Shown here in pieces: positions 7,336 through 14,996 of a DNA stretch of 64,000 bases. The stretch comes from Treponema sp. Lineage in GTDB: Bacteria; Spirochaetota; Spirochaetia; Treponematales; Treponemataceae. The notes beneath the pieces were generated by a model, which was given only the letters and a program-made list of their open reading frames with translations, was not told where the DNA came from and ran no database searches. Within the stretch, counting starts at the first letter, position 1, and the number at the start of each line of letters is the position of its first letter. A program made the position numbers and the translations under genes. The stretch lies in NCBI GenBank assembly GCA_017617145.1, contig JAFZWX010000215.1:17292-81291 (forward strand), read 5' to 3'.

Positions 7336-7896
7336 ATGAACACAATTTTTGAAGTTGAAAGAGAACTTTTAATAAAACAAATTCCCTATTCATTATTTGC
7401 AAAAGACAGATACATAGAACTTGAAAGTTATAAATACGGAAGAATTCGTATTACTGAAACAGTTTCACTGAATAAGTTTTCTGTTATCAGAAACAATGAT
7501 GTTTTAGTTTCTTTAGGTACACTTAAAGAAGTTATTGATTTTGTAAAAAAGTGTGTAAAACCTGTGGAGCCGGTTGAGTGTATAAAAATTGGTAAGCTCG
7601 AAAATGCAACAGACACACAACTTAAAATATCAGAAATTCTTGATGCCATGAAAGACTTACTGTTATACAAGAATAAAAAATATGGTGATTCTGCTATAAA
7701 TCCTAAAAAGATTTTCTACAAAGGGGATTCTACTAATTCAATTCTTATCAGGTTAGATGATAAGTTAAGTCGAATTTTGAATAGTGAAGAAGAAAAACCT
7801 CGGATTAATGATTGTTGTGATATTATCGGTTATCTAACTCTCCTTTTAATCAGCCTGGGTGTTTCAAAAAAAGATATTGAAAATCTTAAAGATTAG
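7336..7896 (+). CDS. DUF1599-type (Nmad1-like) domain protein
   Basis: A 186-residue protein whose C-terminal half (about residues 100-180) reads YKNKKYGDSAINP...ILIRLDDKLSRI...DIIGYLTLLLI. This matches the DUF1599 layout (K-K-Y-G-x-(S), then R-x-D-K-x-x-R, then D-(L/I)-I-G-Y), a MazG-like fold seen in phages and linked by others to nucleotide modification. The N-terminal half is unassigned. GGAGAAATAAA precedes the ATG. It may hydrolyse a nucleotide or support modified-base synthesis; that is inference. Confidence 0.65.
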   Translation: MNTIFEVERELLIKQIPYSLFAKDRYIELESYKYGRIRITETVSLNKFSVIRNNDVLVSLGTLKEVIDFVKKCVKPVEPVECIKIGKLENATDTQLKISEILDAMKDLLLYKNKKYGDSAINPKKIFYKGDSTNSILIRLDDKLSRILNSEEEKPRINDCCDIIGYLTLLLISLGVSKKDIENLKD

Positions 7897-7902
7897 GGGA
7901 TT

Positions 7903-8508
7903 ATGTTTATGGTTCATTCAAAATTAAATAGTGTTTTTTTAGTAATGAAAGATCGTTGTTATAATCCGAAGTGCAAACAATATAAAGATTATGGTGGACG
8001 TGGTATTGTTCTTTGTGAAGAATGGAATAATAGAGAAATAGTACACATGGGAAAGCACGGGCGATCTACAAAAGGGTGGATAGCTTTTAAGAAGTGGGCT
8101 TTATCACATGGTTATAAAGAAGGATTGTCGATTGATCGAATTGATGTAAACGGAAATTATTGTCCTGAAAATTGTCGCTGGGCTGATAGAAAAACACAAA
8201 ACAACAATACAAGAGTTAATCATTATGTAACTTATAAAGGAAAAACACAAACATTAGCTATGTGGTGTGAAGAACTTGGATTAAAGTATGAAACAGTTAG
8301 GTCTAGGTTAAACGATTATCACTTTTCTGTTGAAAAAGCATTTGAAACGAAAGAGAATCCACATCTTAGGTTTATTGAATGGAAAGGAAAAAGGCAAAGT
8401 TTAGCTTCTTCGTGTAGAGAATTAAACTTAAATTATAACACAGTAAATGTACGAATAAATAAACTTCATTGGTCAGTAGAAAAAGCATTTACATATAGCA
8501 AAGGTTAA
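7903..8508 (+). CDS. HNH-like phage endonuclease with repeat tail
   Basis: A 201-residue protein with the widespread phage layout YKDYGGRGIVLCEEW, FKKWALSHGY, LSIDRIDVNGNYCPENCRWAD, which is an HNH-type core with Cys residues, followed by two degenerate copies of a helix-turn unit (TYKGKTQTLAMWCEELGLKYETV and EWKGKRQSLASSCRELNLNYNTV) each ending SVEKAF. The repeats look like NUMOD-type DNA-binding modules. Likely a free-standing homing endonuclease inserted between the DUF1599-type gene and the terminase. Confidence 0.7.
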   Translation: MFMVHSKLNSVFLVMKDRCYNPKCKQYKDYGGRGIVLCEEWNNREIVHMGKHGRSTKGWIAFKKWALSHGYKEGLSIDRIDVNGNYCPENCRWADRKTQNNNTRVNHYVTYKGKTQTLAMWCEELGLKYETVRSRLNDYHFSVEKAFETKENPHLRFIEWKGKRQSLASSCRELNLNYNTVNVRINKLHWSVEKAFTYSKG

Positions 8509-8517
8509 GGACTGAGT

Positions 8518-8802
8518 ATGATTCAGAAAGAAGAAACAAATTTTATCAAAGTATACAAAGATGGGACTGTAGATGTGAAAATCAATACAGTTACGGAAGA
8601 AGAATTAAAATATAATGATTTACGGATTCTTTATCTTTCAGCATCAAATATTATTGTGGTTCAGGAAGATAATATTCAGATGGATTATAGGGTTATTGAA
8701 AAAGGAAAACCTGTAAGATTTAAGGCAAAGAATGAATTTGGAAATCCGGAAATACTTCCTGGGCTTAGAATATTTGATGTAGAAAATATGGAGCTTGAAT
8801 AA
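8518..8802 (+). CDS. Hypothetical protein upstream of terminase
   Basis: A 94-residue protein, mostly predicted beta-rich (VYKDGTVDVKINTVTEEEL...), with no recognised motif. Its stop codon overlaps the start of the large terminase gene by one base (TAATG), which implies translational coupling and possibly a packaging-related role. Confidence 0.6.
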   Translation: MIQKEETNFIKVYKDGTVDVKINTVTEEELKYNDLRILYLSASNIIVVQEDNIQMDYRVIEKGKPVRFKAKNEFGNPEILPGLRIFDVENMELE

Positions 8803-10505
8803 TGTTTTCAAAAGATGAACGGCTGTTATATGCATATACATATATTCAATTCCAACAAAAAGACCTGCTGCTCGATTTTTGGCAGGATGCATATATACGT
8901 TCCATGGCCAGATTTATTGCCGTTGTAAAGTCAAGACGTGTAGGATGGTCGTTTATCAGTGCCATGAAAGGTCTCATAAAGGCTATGGACCCCGATAGAC
9001 TAGGATATACGAAACAGTTTGTTTCTTACAATGAGGAAGATGCTCTTGAAAAAATATCCTATGCTAAACAATTCTACGAATCTATTCCTGATTGTGATGC
9101 AAAAAAAACTCTCATAACTGATAACAAGTCTATGCTTTGTTTTCAGGATAAAAACGGTATTACTCAAAGCCGTTTAATCTCTATTCCTTGCCGTCCGCCT
9201 CGTGGTAAAGGTGGTGATATTTCTCTTGACGAGTTTGCAATCTACAATGCCAAAATGCAGAAATTAGTTTATGATGCTGCATTGCCTGTTATTTCTCGTG
9301 GTGGAACTATTGAAATGGGTTCTTCTCCGTTGGGTAAGATTGGGAAATTTTACGATATTTTAACCGATAAAGACACCTACGATTACGAAAGATACAATAT
9401 TCCTTGGTGGTTTTGCCGTGATTTGTGTATTGATGTACCTACAGCCGTAAAAGTTGCTCCAGAATTATCAACAGAAGAACGTGTAGAAACCTTTGGAACC
9501 AAAATCATTAAACAGATATTCCAGAATAACGATTATGATACATTCAGACAGGAATATGAATGTGATTTTATTGATTCATCAGAAAGTTATATTCCACTTG
9601 ATTTGATTTTTGCAAATACTCCTGGAAAAAGAGAAAGTGATATTGATTTGTCTTTATGCGAAAAAATGGACGATGAAGAATATTGGGAGTATAACAGAAA
9701 TATTGATTTTCAGGCATATAAGGATCTTGATACAGCCATTTTGAATTATAAGCCGGAAGCTCATGGAGAAACATTGTTTTTAGGTTTTGATGTTGGTAGA
9801 GATCACGATGCAACGGCAATATTTTTAATTGGCCGTATGCCAGATGGCAAAAAAAGAGATTTTGCAAGAATTGAGTTAAGAAACCAGCCGTTCAAAGTTC
9901 AGGAAGAAACAATATTAAAAGCTTTTAAGGAATTACCGGTTTATCGTGGCCGTATGGATGCAACAGGAATAGGTAAGCCAGTTTTTGAAAGTTTACATTC
10001 TAAGCTTGGAGATAGGCTTGAAGGTGTTGTGTTTACACCAGAAGAAAAAGAAATAATGGCAATTGATGTAAAAAGAGGCCTTGAACAACGTGAATTCTTG
10101 CTGAGCAATGATAAAGAGTTTCATAGACAGATTCATAGCATCAAAAGAACTTCAAATGGTGGTAAATACTTTAGGTATGATGCTGAAAGAAACGAAAAAG
10201 GACATGCAGATAGTTTTTGGGCTTGGGCTTTGGCAAATTCGGCCGTAACATTGACTGTAAAGAAAAGCAATAATTTCTATGAGCAGAGAAGAAGAAAACG
10301 TCAGGAATTAATGCAGGACGTAACACCAGAAAAGACAGAGCAGCTGAAAAAGAGCCTGGAAGAAAAACAGATGTTATGGCAAGAAGTACAGAACAAAGAA
10401 TTAAAGCAGCAATACGGTGATTCTGTTCAAATAGCTAAAGGAAAGACATTGAAACAAGTTAATATGAAATTCGGATTTGAAAAACCTGATAAAGAAAATT
10501 GGTGA
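8802..10505 (+). CDS. Terminase large subunit
   Basis: A 567-residue packaging motor. The ATPase half carries a variant Walker A KSRRVGWS (residues 43-50) and Walker B ISLDEFA (D143, E144). The RNase H-like nuclease half begins at LFLGFDVGRDHDATA (D330), with GRMDATGIG later and a D at HADSFWAWALA. The layout resembles Mu gp28-type large terminases. It cuts concatemers and pumps DNA into the prohead through the portal at 14997. The gene is intact and coupled to the preceding ORF. Confidence 0.93.
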   Translation: MFSKDERLLYAYTYIQFQQKDLLLDFWQDAYIRSMARFIAVVKSRRVGWSFISAMKGLIKAMDPDRLGYTKQFVSYNEEDALEKISYAKQFYESIPDCDAKKTLITDNKSMLCFQDKNGITQSRLISIPCRPPRGKGGDISLDEFAIYNAKMQKLVYDAALPVISRGGTIEMGSSPLGKIGKFYDILTDKDTYDYERYNIPWWFCRDLCIDVPTAVKVAPELSTEERVETFGTKIIKQIFQNNDYDTFRQEYECDFIDSSESYIPLDLIFANTPGKRESDIDLSLCEKMDDEEYWEYNRNIDFQAYKDLDTAILNYKPEAHGETLFLGFDVGRDHDATAIFLIGRMPDGKKRDFARIELRNQPFKVQEETILKAFKELPVYRGRMDATGIGKPVFESLHSKLGDRLEGVVFTPEEKEIMAIDVKRGLEQREFLLSNDKEFHRQIHSIKRTSNGGKYFRYDAERNEKGHADSFWAWALANSAVTLTVKKSNNFYEQRRRKRQELMQDVTPEKTEQLKKSLEEKQMLWQEVQNKELKQQYGDSVQIAKGKTLKQVNMKFGFEKPDKENW

Positions 10506-10514
10506 TTTTTTTTA

Positions 10515-10568
10515 TTGACAAAACGTTAGAAATAACGCTAGTATATTAAAGAACGTTAGAAGAACGTT
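10515..10568 (+). promoter_or_regulatory. Promoter with AACGTTA operator repeats
   Basis: TTGACA (10515-10520), 18-bp spacer, TAGTAT (10539-10544). AACGTTA occurs at 10522-10528 and 10552-10558, AACGTT again at 10563-10568, and the reverse TAACG at 10533-10537, so the promoter is bracketed by inverted and direct copies of one short element. The element differs from the TGTAAG palindrome elsewhere, suggesting a second regulator. Confidence 0.65.
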
Positions 10569-10590
10569 GTGGAGAATTTATAAAAATGAA

Positions 10591-10667
10591 GCATGACCAT
10601 TTTTATAGGTTTTTGGTTTCAAGAACCTAAGCCCTGATTGTAGTCATGCACAATTGGGGCTTTTTTT
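10591..10667 (+). terminator. Leader terminator with loop-to-leader pairing
   Basis: The terminator stem GCCCTGATTGT (10631-10641) pairs with ACAATTGGGGC (10650-10660, two GU pairs), followed by seven T. Its 8-base loop contains GTCATGC (10643-10649), which is perfectly complementary to GCATGAC at 10591-10597. A second hairpin AGGTT/AACCT lies between. The loop could therefore form a pseudoknot or be sequestered by the leader. The next gene's ribosome site follows at once. Confidence 0.7.
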
Positions 10668-10680
10668 ATGGAGTATGACT

Positions 10681-10923
10681 ATGAAAATGAACGAAAACTA
10701 CAAAGAGTATGACTTGGAGTACAAAGGGTTTGATTTATCTGAAACGGAAATCAAAACAGTTTCTGATTATTGTGGATATGAATTTAATCCGAAAGAAACT
10801 CACTTGTACTGCATGTATGATTTGAAAGGTAATCTTCTGGCAGCTCAGATTAATGAAAACAGTACATGGGATTTGATGCCGGAAGAAGTTGAAAAGCTTT
10901 TTGGAAATAAATTAGTTGCTTAG
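10681..10923 (+). CDS. Hypothetical protein after leader terminator
   Basis: An 80-residue acidic protein (MKMNENYKEYDLEYKGFDL...). ATG 10681 is chosen because GGAG lies seven bases upstream; the frame is open earlier but those codons overlap the terminator. No family recognised. It is the first gene of the 10.7-14.9 kb accessory block. Confidence 0.6.
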   Translation: MKMNENYKEYDLEYKGFDLSETEIKTVSDYCGYEFNPKETHLYCMYDLKGNLLAAQINENSTWDLMPEEVEKLFGNKLVA

Positions 10924-10936
10924 GAGATAAAAACTT

Positions 10937-11155
10937 ATGGAAGATTTAGAAGGACTTTTTAATCAGGCAATGAACAGTCTTTGTTTTATAGATTGGTCTG
11001 AAACAGATGGAACCGATGTAGAAAAGGTTTTGAGATCAACTTTTTCAAAAGTTCTGCCAGAAAGAAAAGCAGAAATAATGACAAAGTTTGATGAAACAGC
11101 CGGACTGAATAAATTTCAGAAAATGCTTATCAAAGAAAAGATGATGAAGTTATGA
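10937..11155 (+). CDS. Hypothetical helical protein, 72 aa
   Basis: A 72-residue protein, acidic at the N-terminus and basic at the C-terminus (KMLIKEKMMKL), with a good GGAGATAAAA ribosome site. Its stop overlaps the next start (ATGATTG). No motif recognised. Confidence 0.6.
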   Translation: MEDLEGLFNQAMNSLCFIDWSETDGTDVEKVLRSTFSKVLPERKAEIMTKFDETAGLNKFQKMLIKEKMMKL

Positions 11156-11364
11156 TTGACAAAACTTTGCATGTTTTAGAGTTTATCTTGCTCATTTTAT
11201 GTATGTTTTTCACGGCCAAGGTTTATATTCTGTTGCATAATGCAGAACAGAGCCTGAAAGATGCAGAAACCAGAGTTGAAAGAAAATGTGAAGAAACGGA
11301 AAGGCAATGCCAAAGAATTGCTGATTCCTGTATTTATGCAATGGCCAATAATGTGTGGGAGTAA
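11152..11364 (+). CDS. Single-TM protein with periplasmic coiled coil
   Basis: A 70-residue protein with one N-terminal membrane helix (about residues 8-28, VLEFILLILCMFFTAKVYILL) followed by a charged coiled-coil stretch with Cys residues (ERKCEETERQCQRIADSC). This N-in/C-out topology resembles an inner-membrane spanin, but it lies far from the lysis genes and may simply be a membrane-anchored accessory protein. Confidence 0.55.
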   Translation: MIDKTLHVLEFILLILCMFFTAKVYILLHNAEQSLKDAETRVERKCEETERQCQRIADSCIYAMANNVWE

Positions 11365-11368
11365 CTAT

Positions 11369-11584
11369 ATGCTTTATACAATCAAGAAAAAATGTGTTTG
11401 CAGAGCCGGAAAGATGTTTGATGTATCAACCGGAAAATTTGAAAAGTGTCTGCATTGCAAGGGAACAGGAATCAGGGTTATTTACACTTCTAAACTATGC
11501 AAATATTGTGGGGAACCGATAGAAAAAGGTTACTTTTGTGAGCCATGTGGAAAAGCTTTTAGGGAAGATTTGGAGGAAGAATAA
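11369..11584 (+). CDS. Two-knuckle zinc protein (DnaJ-type CxxCxG)
   Basis: A 71-residue protein with CVCRAGKMFDVSTGKFEKCLHCKGTG, reminiscent of a DnaJ zinc repeat, then CKYCGEPIEKGYFCEPCGKAF, a zinc-ribbon layout. ATG 11369 follows GTGGGAG; longer upstream reading overlaps the previous gene without a ribosome site. Zinc binding is expected; the partner is unknown. Confidence 0.6.
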   Translation: MLYTIKKKCVCRAGKMFDVSTGKFEKCLHCKGTGIRVIYTSKLCKYCGEPIEKGYFCEPCGKAFREDLEEE

Positions 11585-11779
11585 TGAAAATACAGCAATT
11601 GTGCGATGAATTGACGATGCTTTTGTCATAATGGTCATGCTCAGGCAGATGTAAAATTTGTTTCTGGAGATGTAATTAAGAATGTTGGTGGAATTGAAAT
11701 GATCGGTGAAGATGCAGCTTTGATTGTTTCAGAATTTAATAAAGCGGCAACGGAAATATCGGAGAAAGAAAATGTCTAA
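11584..11779 (+). pseudogene. Frameshifted small phage protein
   Basis: The ORF starting at 11584 stops after 15 codons (MKIQQLCDELTMLLS). From about 11629 a different frame continues for some 50 codons as HNGHAQADVKFVSGDVIKNV...KENV up to TAA 11777-11779. Joined, this would give a sensible ~65-residue protein, so a one-base indel is the simplest explanation. A sequencing error or a programmed shift cannot be excluded. The fragment's end overlaps the next gene's start. Confidence 0.5.
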
Positions 11780-12347
11780 AGACGAAATTGCAAAAAGATT
11801 TTGTAAGTTTGAGTTATGCACACATAGAAATGGAGAAGGAATGTGTTGTCTTTACAATCAAGACAATTGTATCTTCCACAGGCTTGAAAAAGAAAATCAT
11901 CTGCTTGGTGAACGCTGTACTCAACTTCTTAAAGACAAAGGTGAATTGATTGACCAGATAGCCGACATCAAAGCAAACTGTGACCTTGCCATAGAAGGCA
12001 GAGATGTGAAGATAATGGAACTTCGCTCGGAGAATATAAAATTAAAAGAGAAAATAAAGGAGTTAGAAAAATATGAAAAGCAAAAAGAATGGATAAGGGA
12101 TAAGTTCAGAGAAACAATGCAATCAGAATGTGAACAAAAAGACAAACAGATTGCAGAACTGAAAGCACAGATAGAGAAAATGCGTTGTTGTTCAAACTGT
12201 AGGTATAAATATAAATCTTGTTCTTGGACTAGTGAAAGCATTAAAGACGGAAAAATAACTTCGCATTACTGGAACAAAGAAAAGCAAGCCTATTGTGATG
12301 TAGGCGAAGGTGCAGAATATCAGTTATGGGAGATGAAAGAAAAATGA
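11772..12347 (+). CDS. Coiled-coil Cys-containing protein
   Basis: A 191-residue protein with N-terminal cysteines (CKFELCTHRNGEGMCCLYNQDNCIF), a long central coiled coil (about residues 45-140, rich in Lys, Glu and Leu) and a C-terminal CCSNCRYKYKSCSW knuckle. ATG 11772 follows GGAGAAAGAAA. It may be a DNA- or zinc-binding structural adapter; no catalytic motif is seen. Its stop overlaps the next micropeptide (ATGA). Confidence 0.6.
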   Translation: MSKDEIAKRFCKFELCTHRNGEGMCCLYNQDNCIFHRLEKENHLLGERCTQLLKDKGELIDQIADIKANCDLAIEGRDVKIMELRSENIKLKEKIKELEKYEKQKEWIRDKFRETMQSECEQKDKQIAELKAQIEKMRCCSNCRYKYKSCSWTSESIKDGKITSHYWNKEKQAYCDVGEGAEYQLWEMKEK

Positions 12348-12424
12348 TTGTTGGTATAATTCTATTAATTTTAGCAAGTTTTCTAATGGCTATTAATGAA
12401 AAACTAGGGGAGATAGAAAAATGA
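12344..12424 (+). CDS. Single-helix membrane micropeptide, 26 aa
   Basis: A 26-residue peptide made almost entirely of one hydrophobic helix (MIVGIILLILASFLMAINEK) with a short charged tail. Start and stop overlap both neighbours by four bases (ATGA at each end), which supports translation by coupling. Similar single-helix micropeptides occur at 14420 and 37495. Confidence 0.5.
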   Translation: MIVGIILLILASFLMAINEKLGEIEK

Positions 12425-12597
12425 CAGTAGTTGTAAGGATAAAAGGAACAGATAAAATGATTGAAGTTGAAGATGTTGTTAATTTTAAAATGGACACTGC
12501 TCATTTTTGGCTGAAATTAAAGGGTGATGATTACAAAACGTTTTGGAGAAGAAATGTTGAACTTTTAAGGATAAAAGATAGCGAAGTGGAAAAGTAA
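12421..12597 (+). CDS. Small hypothetical protein, 58 aa
   Basis: A 58-residue protein (MTVVVRIKGTDKMIEVEDVV...) with GGGGAGATAGAAAA upstream and an ATGA overlap with the micropeptide before it. Likely a small beta-rich protein; family not recognised. Confidence 0.55.
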   Translation: MTVVVRIKGTDKMIEVEDVVNFKMDTAHFWLKLKGDDYKTFWRRNVELLRIKDSEVEK

Positions 12598-12610
12598 AAT
12601 AACAAACAAT

Positions 12611-12648
12611 CTTATTTTACCTTTAAGGCTGAAAGTAAAATAAAGGAG
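12611..12648 (+). other. AT-rich hairpin against ribosome site
   Basis: TTATTTTAC (12612-12620) pairs with GTAAAATAA (12635-12643), with an AAAG extension, immediately before the GGAG ribosome site of the 12657 gene. There is no T-tract, so it is not a terminator; it could shade the ribosome site or mark an RNA processing point. Confidence 0.4.
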
Positions 12649-12656
12649 ATAGAAAA

Positions 12657-13004
12657 ATGAAAGACGAAGAAATGGCAGAAGAATATGCAGATAAAACAGA
12701 AGCAAGGGATTGGGAAGGTTTTGATATAACTAGAGAAATTCGTAAACAAGCCTTCCTTGCAGGACTTAAAGCAGGCAGACCACAATGGCACGATTTGAGA
12801 AAAGACCCGAAGGATTTACCGAAGAAAATCGGGAACTATCTTGTTTGTTATATAGACACTGTGTCAATGAGCAAAAATGTCTTTGAATTGGAGTTTGTTG
12901 ATTTTCTTGAAGATTGCCATTGGATAGACGAAACTACCCACGAAATAGAAAAGTTTGACGAAGGTGTTATCGCTTGGTGTGAAATCCCCACTTTTAAGGA
13001 GTAA
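12657..13004 (+). CDS. DUF551-like phage protein (copy 1)
   Basis: A 115-residue protein with the DUF551-type core: a WHDLRKDPKDLPK opening, a YLVCYIDT strand and a closing VIAWCEIP. Function of the family is unknown; it is common in phages and mobile elements. The following gene is a diverged paralogue, pointing to a tandem duplication. Confidence 0.65.
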   Translation: MKDEEMAEEYADKTEARDWEGFDITREIRKQAFLAGLKAGRPQWHDLRKDPKDLPKKIGNYLVCYIDTVSMSKNVFELEFVDFLEDCHWIDETTHEIEKFDEGVIAWCEIPTFKE

Positions 13005-13007
13005 ATT

Positions 13008-13340
13008 ATGTTTGAGAAAGACGCAGAAGAATATGCAAACAATAGAAGTGATAAGTTACAATTTGAAAGTTACACTCTTACATTTGCTTGTACTAAAAAA
13101 GCCTTTCAGAAAGGTGCAGAGTTCGGCTATAACAAGGCTAATGAATGGCATTATGTGAAAGACGGAGATTTACCGAAAGACGATATGTATGAAGCAGTCA
13201 TTATAACTCCAAGTGGCGAATGGGAAAAGGGAATTTTCCGTAGAATAGATTGTGAATGTTATTGGAGAATAATTGGGTTTAATGAGAATGTAAAAGTTAT
13301 CGCTTGGAAAGAAATCCCAACTTTTAATTTGGAGGATTAA
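13008..13340 (+). CDS. DUF551-like phage protein (copy 2)
   Basis: A 110-residue paralogue of the preceding gene: WHYVKDGDLPKDDMYEAVIITP, then YWRIIGFNENVKVIAWKEIPTF. The N-terminal region shares the AEEYA...KAFQKGA(E)FGYNKA style helix of copy 1. GGAG precedes the ATG. Role unknown. Confidence 0.65.
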   Translation: MFEKDAEEYANNRSDKLQFESYTLTFACTKKAFQKGAEFGYNKANEWHYVKDGDLPKDDMYEAVIITPSGEWEKGIFRRIDCECYWRIIGFNENVKVIAWKEIPTFNLED

Positions 13341-13342
13341 AG

Positions 13343-13558
13343 ATGACAAATAGAGAATGGCTTGAAAATAAAATTGAAAAATATCTAGTTGTAATACTTA
13401 TCTTTGTTAATTTGATGCTTGTCGCATCTCTGTTTTGTGCTTTTCTAATTGATTCTCTTTTCTTGTGTATAACAGTTCCAACATTTTTATTGTGCGTGCC
13501 ATTAAATAAAATTGTGCTAGATGAATGGTTAGATAAAGAACATAAAACAGAGAGGTGA
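13343..13558 (+). CDS. Small two-helix membrane protein
   Basis: A 71-residue protein with two hydrophobic helices (about residues 13-35 and 38-58) and a charged C-terminus ending KEHKTER. GGAGG lies eight bases before the ATG. Topology suggests a cytoplasmic-membrane protein; no family recognised. Confidence 0.55.
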   Translation: MTNREWLENKIEKYLVVILIFVNLMLVASLFCAFLIDSLFLCITVPTFLLCVPLNKIVLDEWLDKEHKTER

Positions 13559-13561
13559 ATT

Positions 13562-13756
13562 ATGATTTTAGAAGAACTTGCAAAGGTGCTTGAAACAAGA
13601 CATATATTCTACTTAAAAGATGTATGGGGAGTGCCATTTGCAAAGGTTCCGAGTGATAAACTTGAAGATTATAAAGATTATGTGATAGACAAACTTGAAG
13701 TTGAAGGCGGTGTTTTTTATATAAAAGCACATACATCAACAACAAATTGGTATTAA
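13562..13756 (+). CDS. Small hypothetical protein, 64 aa
   Basis: A 64-residue protein beginning MILEELAKVLETRHIFYL with a GAGAGG ribosome site. It has no cysteine cluster or membrane segment. It is spaced four bases from the previous gene in the same run of small genes. Confidence 0.5.
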   Translation: MILEELAKVLETRHIFYLKDVWGVPFAKVPSDKLEDYKDYVIDKLEVEGGVFYIKAHTSTTNWY

Positions 13757-13768
13757 TGGAGTAGCAGT

Positions 13769-14017
13769 ATGACAAAAGAAGAACATAAAAGACTGATTGA
13801 AACTCTTGATATATGGGTTGGAAACTGTGAATGTTTTTATAAGTCTTTCAAAGAAGATTTTGACAAAAGACCAGACGCAGTTGAAGAATTGAAATATAAA
13901 TGTGGGCAGATACACACTATAAATGAGTTTTTGTTTTCGGGGAAGTTTATCACAACTGAAAAATACCTTGAAGTTTACGATAGGCTTGAAAAATTAGAAC
14001 TAAAGGAGAGTGAATAA
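13769..14017 (+). CDS. Small hypothetical helical protein, 82 aa
   Basis: An 82-residue charged helical protein (MTKEEHKRLIETLDIWVGNCECF...). GGAGTAGCAGT precedes the ATG. Its TAA abuts the next ATG (TAAATG). No recognised domain. Confidence 0.55.
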   Translation: MTKEEHKRLIETLDIWVGNCECFYKSFKEDFDKRPDAVEELKYKCGQIHTINEFLFSGKFITTEKYLEVYDRLEKLELKESE

Positions 14018-14167
14018 ATGACAGTAAAGTTTCGTTTGAAAGACAAGGTAGCGTGGTTATTTTCACCTTGTCGCAGATGTAATGACGGGATTGATTATTC
14101 TTGTATTTATTGTCCCCACAGGAAAGAAGGAAAGAAATGGCAAAGAAAGAACTTAAAGAACAGTTGA
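14018..14167 (+). CDS. Four-Cys microprotein, 49 aa
   Basis: A 49-residue basic protein with CRRCNDGIDYSCIYC, a compact four-cysteine zinc-knuckle arrangement, preceded by AAAGGAG. Its last 31 bases overlap the next gene in a different frame. Possibly a small nucleic-acid-binding protein. Confidence 0.5.
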   Translation: MTVKFRLKDKVAWLFSPCRRCNDGIDYSCIYCPHRKEGKKWQRKNLKNS

Positions 14168-14316
14168 AAAGTTACGAAGGGTATATCAACGATATTCCAC
14201 TTGTCATAGACCCTTGCAAACAATGTAAAAATCATACAGAAGAAAAAGGGTATGAAGAAAAGTGTGCAATTTGTTGTTGGTTTTATGATAGCAAGTTTGA
14301 GGTGGATGTGAATTAA
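14137..14316 (+). CDS. Small CxxC protein, 59 aa
   Basis: A 59-residue protein with CKQCKNH and CAICCWFYDS, a likely zinc-binding pair. ATG 14137 follows GAAGGAAAGAA; earlier in-frame codons lie inside the preceding gene. Family not recognised. Confidence 0.55.
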   Translation: MAKKELKEQLKSYEGYINDIPLVIDPCKQCKNHTEEKGYEEKCAICCWFYDSKFEVDVN

Positions 14317-14419
14317 AGTCAATTAAACTAACAATTCAACTAACGATTAAAGCTGATTAAAGTTGATATATAACCGGATGCAGCCAATAATAAACCTGGG
14401 ATTGAGAAGGAGGTTTATT

Positions 14420-14509
14420 ATGAAAGACAATACTTTTATTTATTGGATTGTTGGTAAAATTGGTGGTATAATTTTGGGAATAATCATAAGCTTGATTATT
14501 ATTTTGTAG
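14420..14509 (+). CDS. Single-helix membrane micropeptide, 29 aa
   Basis: A 29-residue peptide, MKDNTFIYWIVGK followed by a Gly/Ile-rich hydrophobic helix, with one of the strongest ribosome sites in the window (AAGGAGG, six bases before ATG). It stands about 100 bases from the previous gene, so it has its own initiation rather than depending on coupling. Could be a membrane-acting phage effector; that is inference. Confidence 0.55.
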   Translation: MKDNTFIYWIVGKIGGIILGIIISLIIIL

Positions 14510-14524
14510 GAAAATAAACTGAAA

Positions 14525-14842
14525 ATGAGTAAATTAAAAACATATTTATCTGATCATGCGGCTGTAACATTTGATGATGATGTTATTATTGAAATTAAAC
14601 CAGACAGTCATTGTTCAAGATGTTCATTAAAAGAAACAATAAATAATTATGTTCTTGATGAAGTAGAATATTTCCGAAACATAAATCATATTTCAAAAAG
14701 AGCCTGGAAAAAACGTGGTGTTATTGAATTAGATACAAAAGAATCTGGGTATTTTTCTTATTTTTTAGTTTATGAAACACGATTTAAGCAACGTTATCAT
14801 AAAATCAAATTTATTAATTTAGTATTAAAACAAGCTTATTAA
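14525..14842 (+). CDS. Hypothetical protein before portal gene
   Basis: A 105-residue basic protein with an HCSRCSLKE Cys/His patch in the middle and an aromatic-rich C-terminus. No family recognised. It ends just ahead of the promoter-terminator leader of the portal operon. Confidence 0.5.
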   Translation: MSKLKTYLSDHAAVTFDDDVIIEIKPDSHCSRCSLKETINNYVLDEVEYFRNINHISKRAWKKRGVIELDTKESGYFSYFLVYETRFKQRYHKIKFINLVLKQAY

Positions 14843-14850
14843 TTTAACTA

Positions 14851-14879
14851 ATGACAATTACAAAATTATAGTGTAAAAT
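14851..14879 (+). promoter_or_regulatory. Portal operon promoter
   Basis: ATGACA, 17-bp spacer, TAAAAT (14874-14879). The -10 and spacing are identical to the promoters at 24239, 41634 and 50654; the -35 differs from TTGACA by one base. It stands about 40 bases before a strong hairpin terminator. Confidence 0.55.
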
Positions 14880-14920
14880 ATAACTAAAATATTATTATTC
14901 AGGTATGTTGAGAAATCTGC

Positions 14921-14960
14921 AGCCGGTTATTGTTGATTAAAAACAATGGCCGGCTTTTTT
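14921..14960 (+). terminator. Leader terminator before portal
   Basis: A 14-bp stem AGCCGGTTATTGTT / AACAATGGCCGGCT with two GU pairs and a 7-base loop, ending in six T. It sits between promoter and ribosome site, so read-through or antitermination is needed for portal expression. Confidence 0.8.
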
Positions 14961-14996
14961 ATTTTAAATTTTCTTGTTTTGGGAGGAACCTTAAAA

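Noticed and set aside
11152..11364. Inner-membrane spanin
   Set aside because: Topology fits but it is 48 kb from the lysis genes, where a better pair exists.
14946..14996. Longer N-terminus of the portal protein
   Set aside because: The extra codons lie in a terminator stem and T tract, and the good ribosome site fits ATG 14997. The same argument shortened the 2253, 10681, 29230 and 32530 genes.
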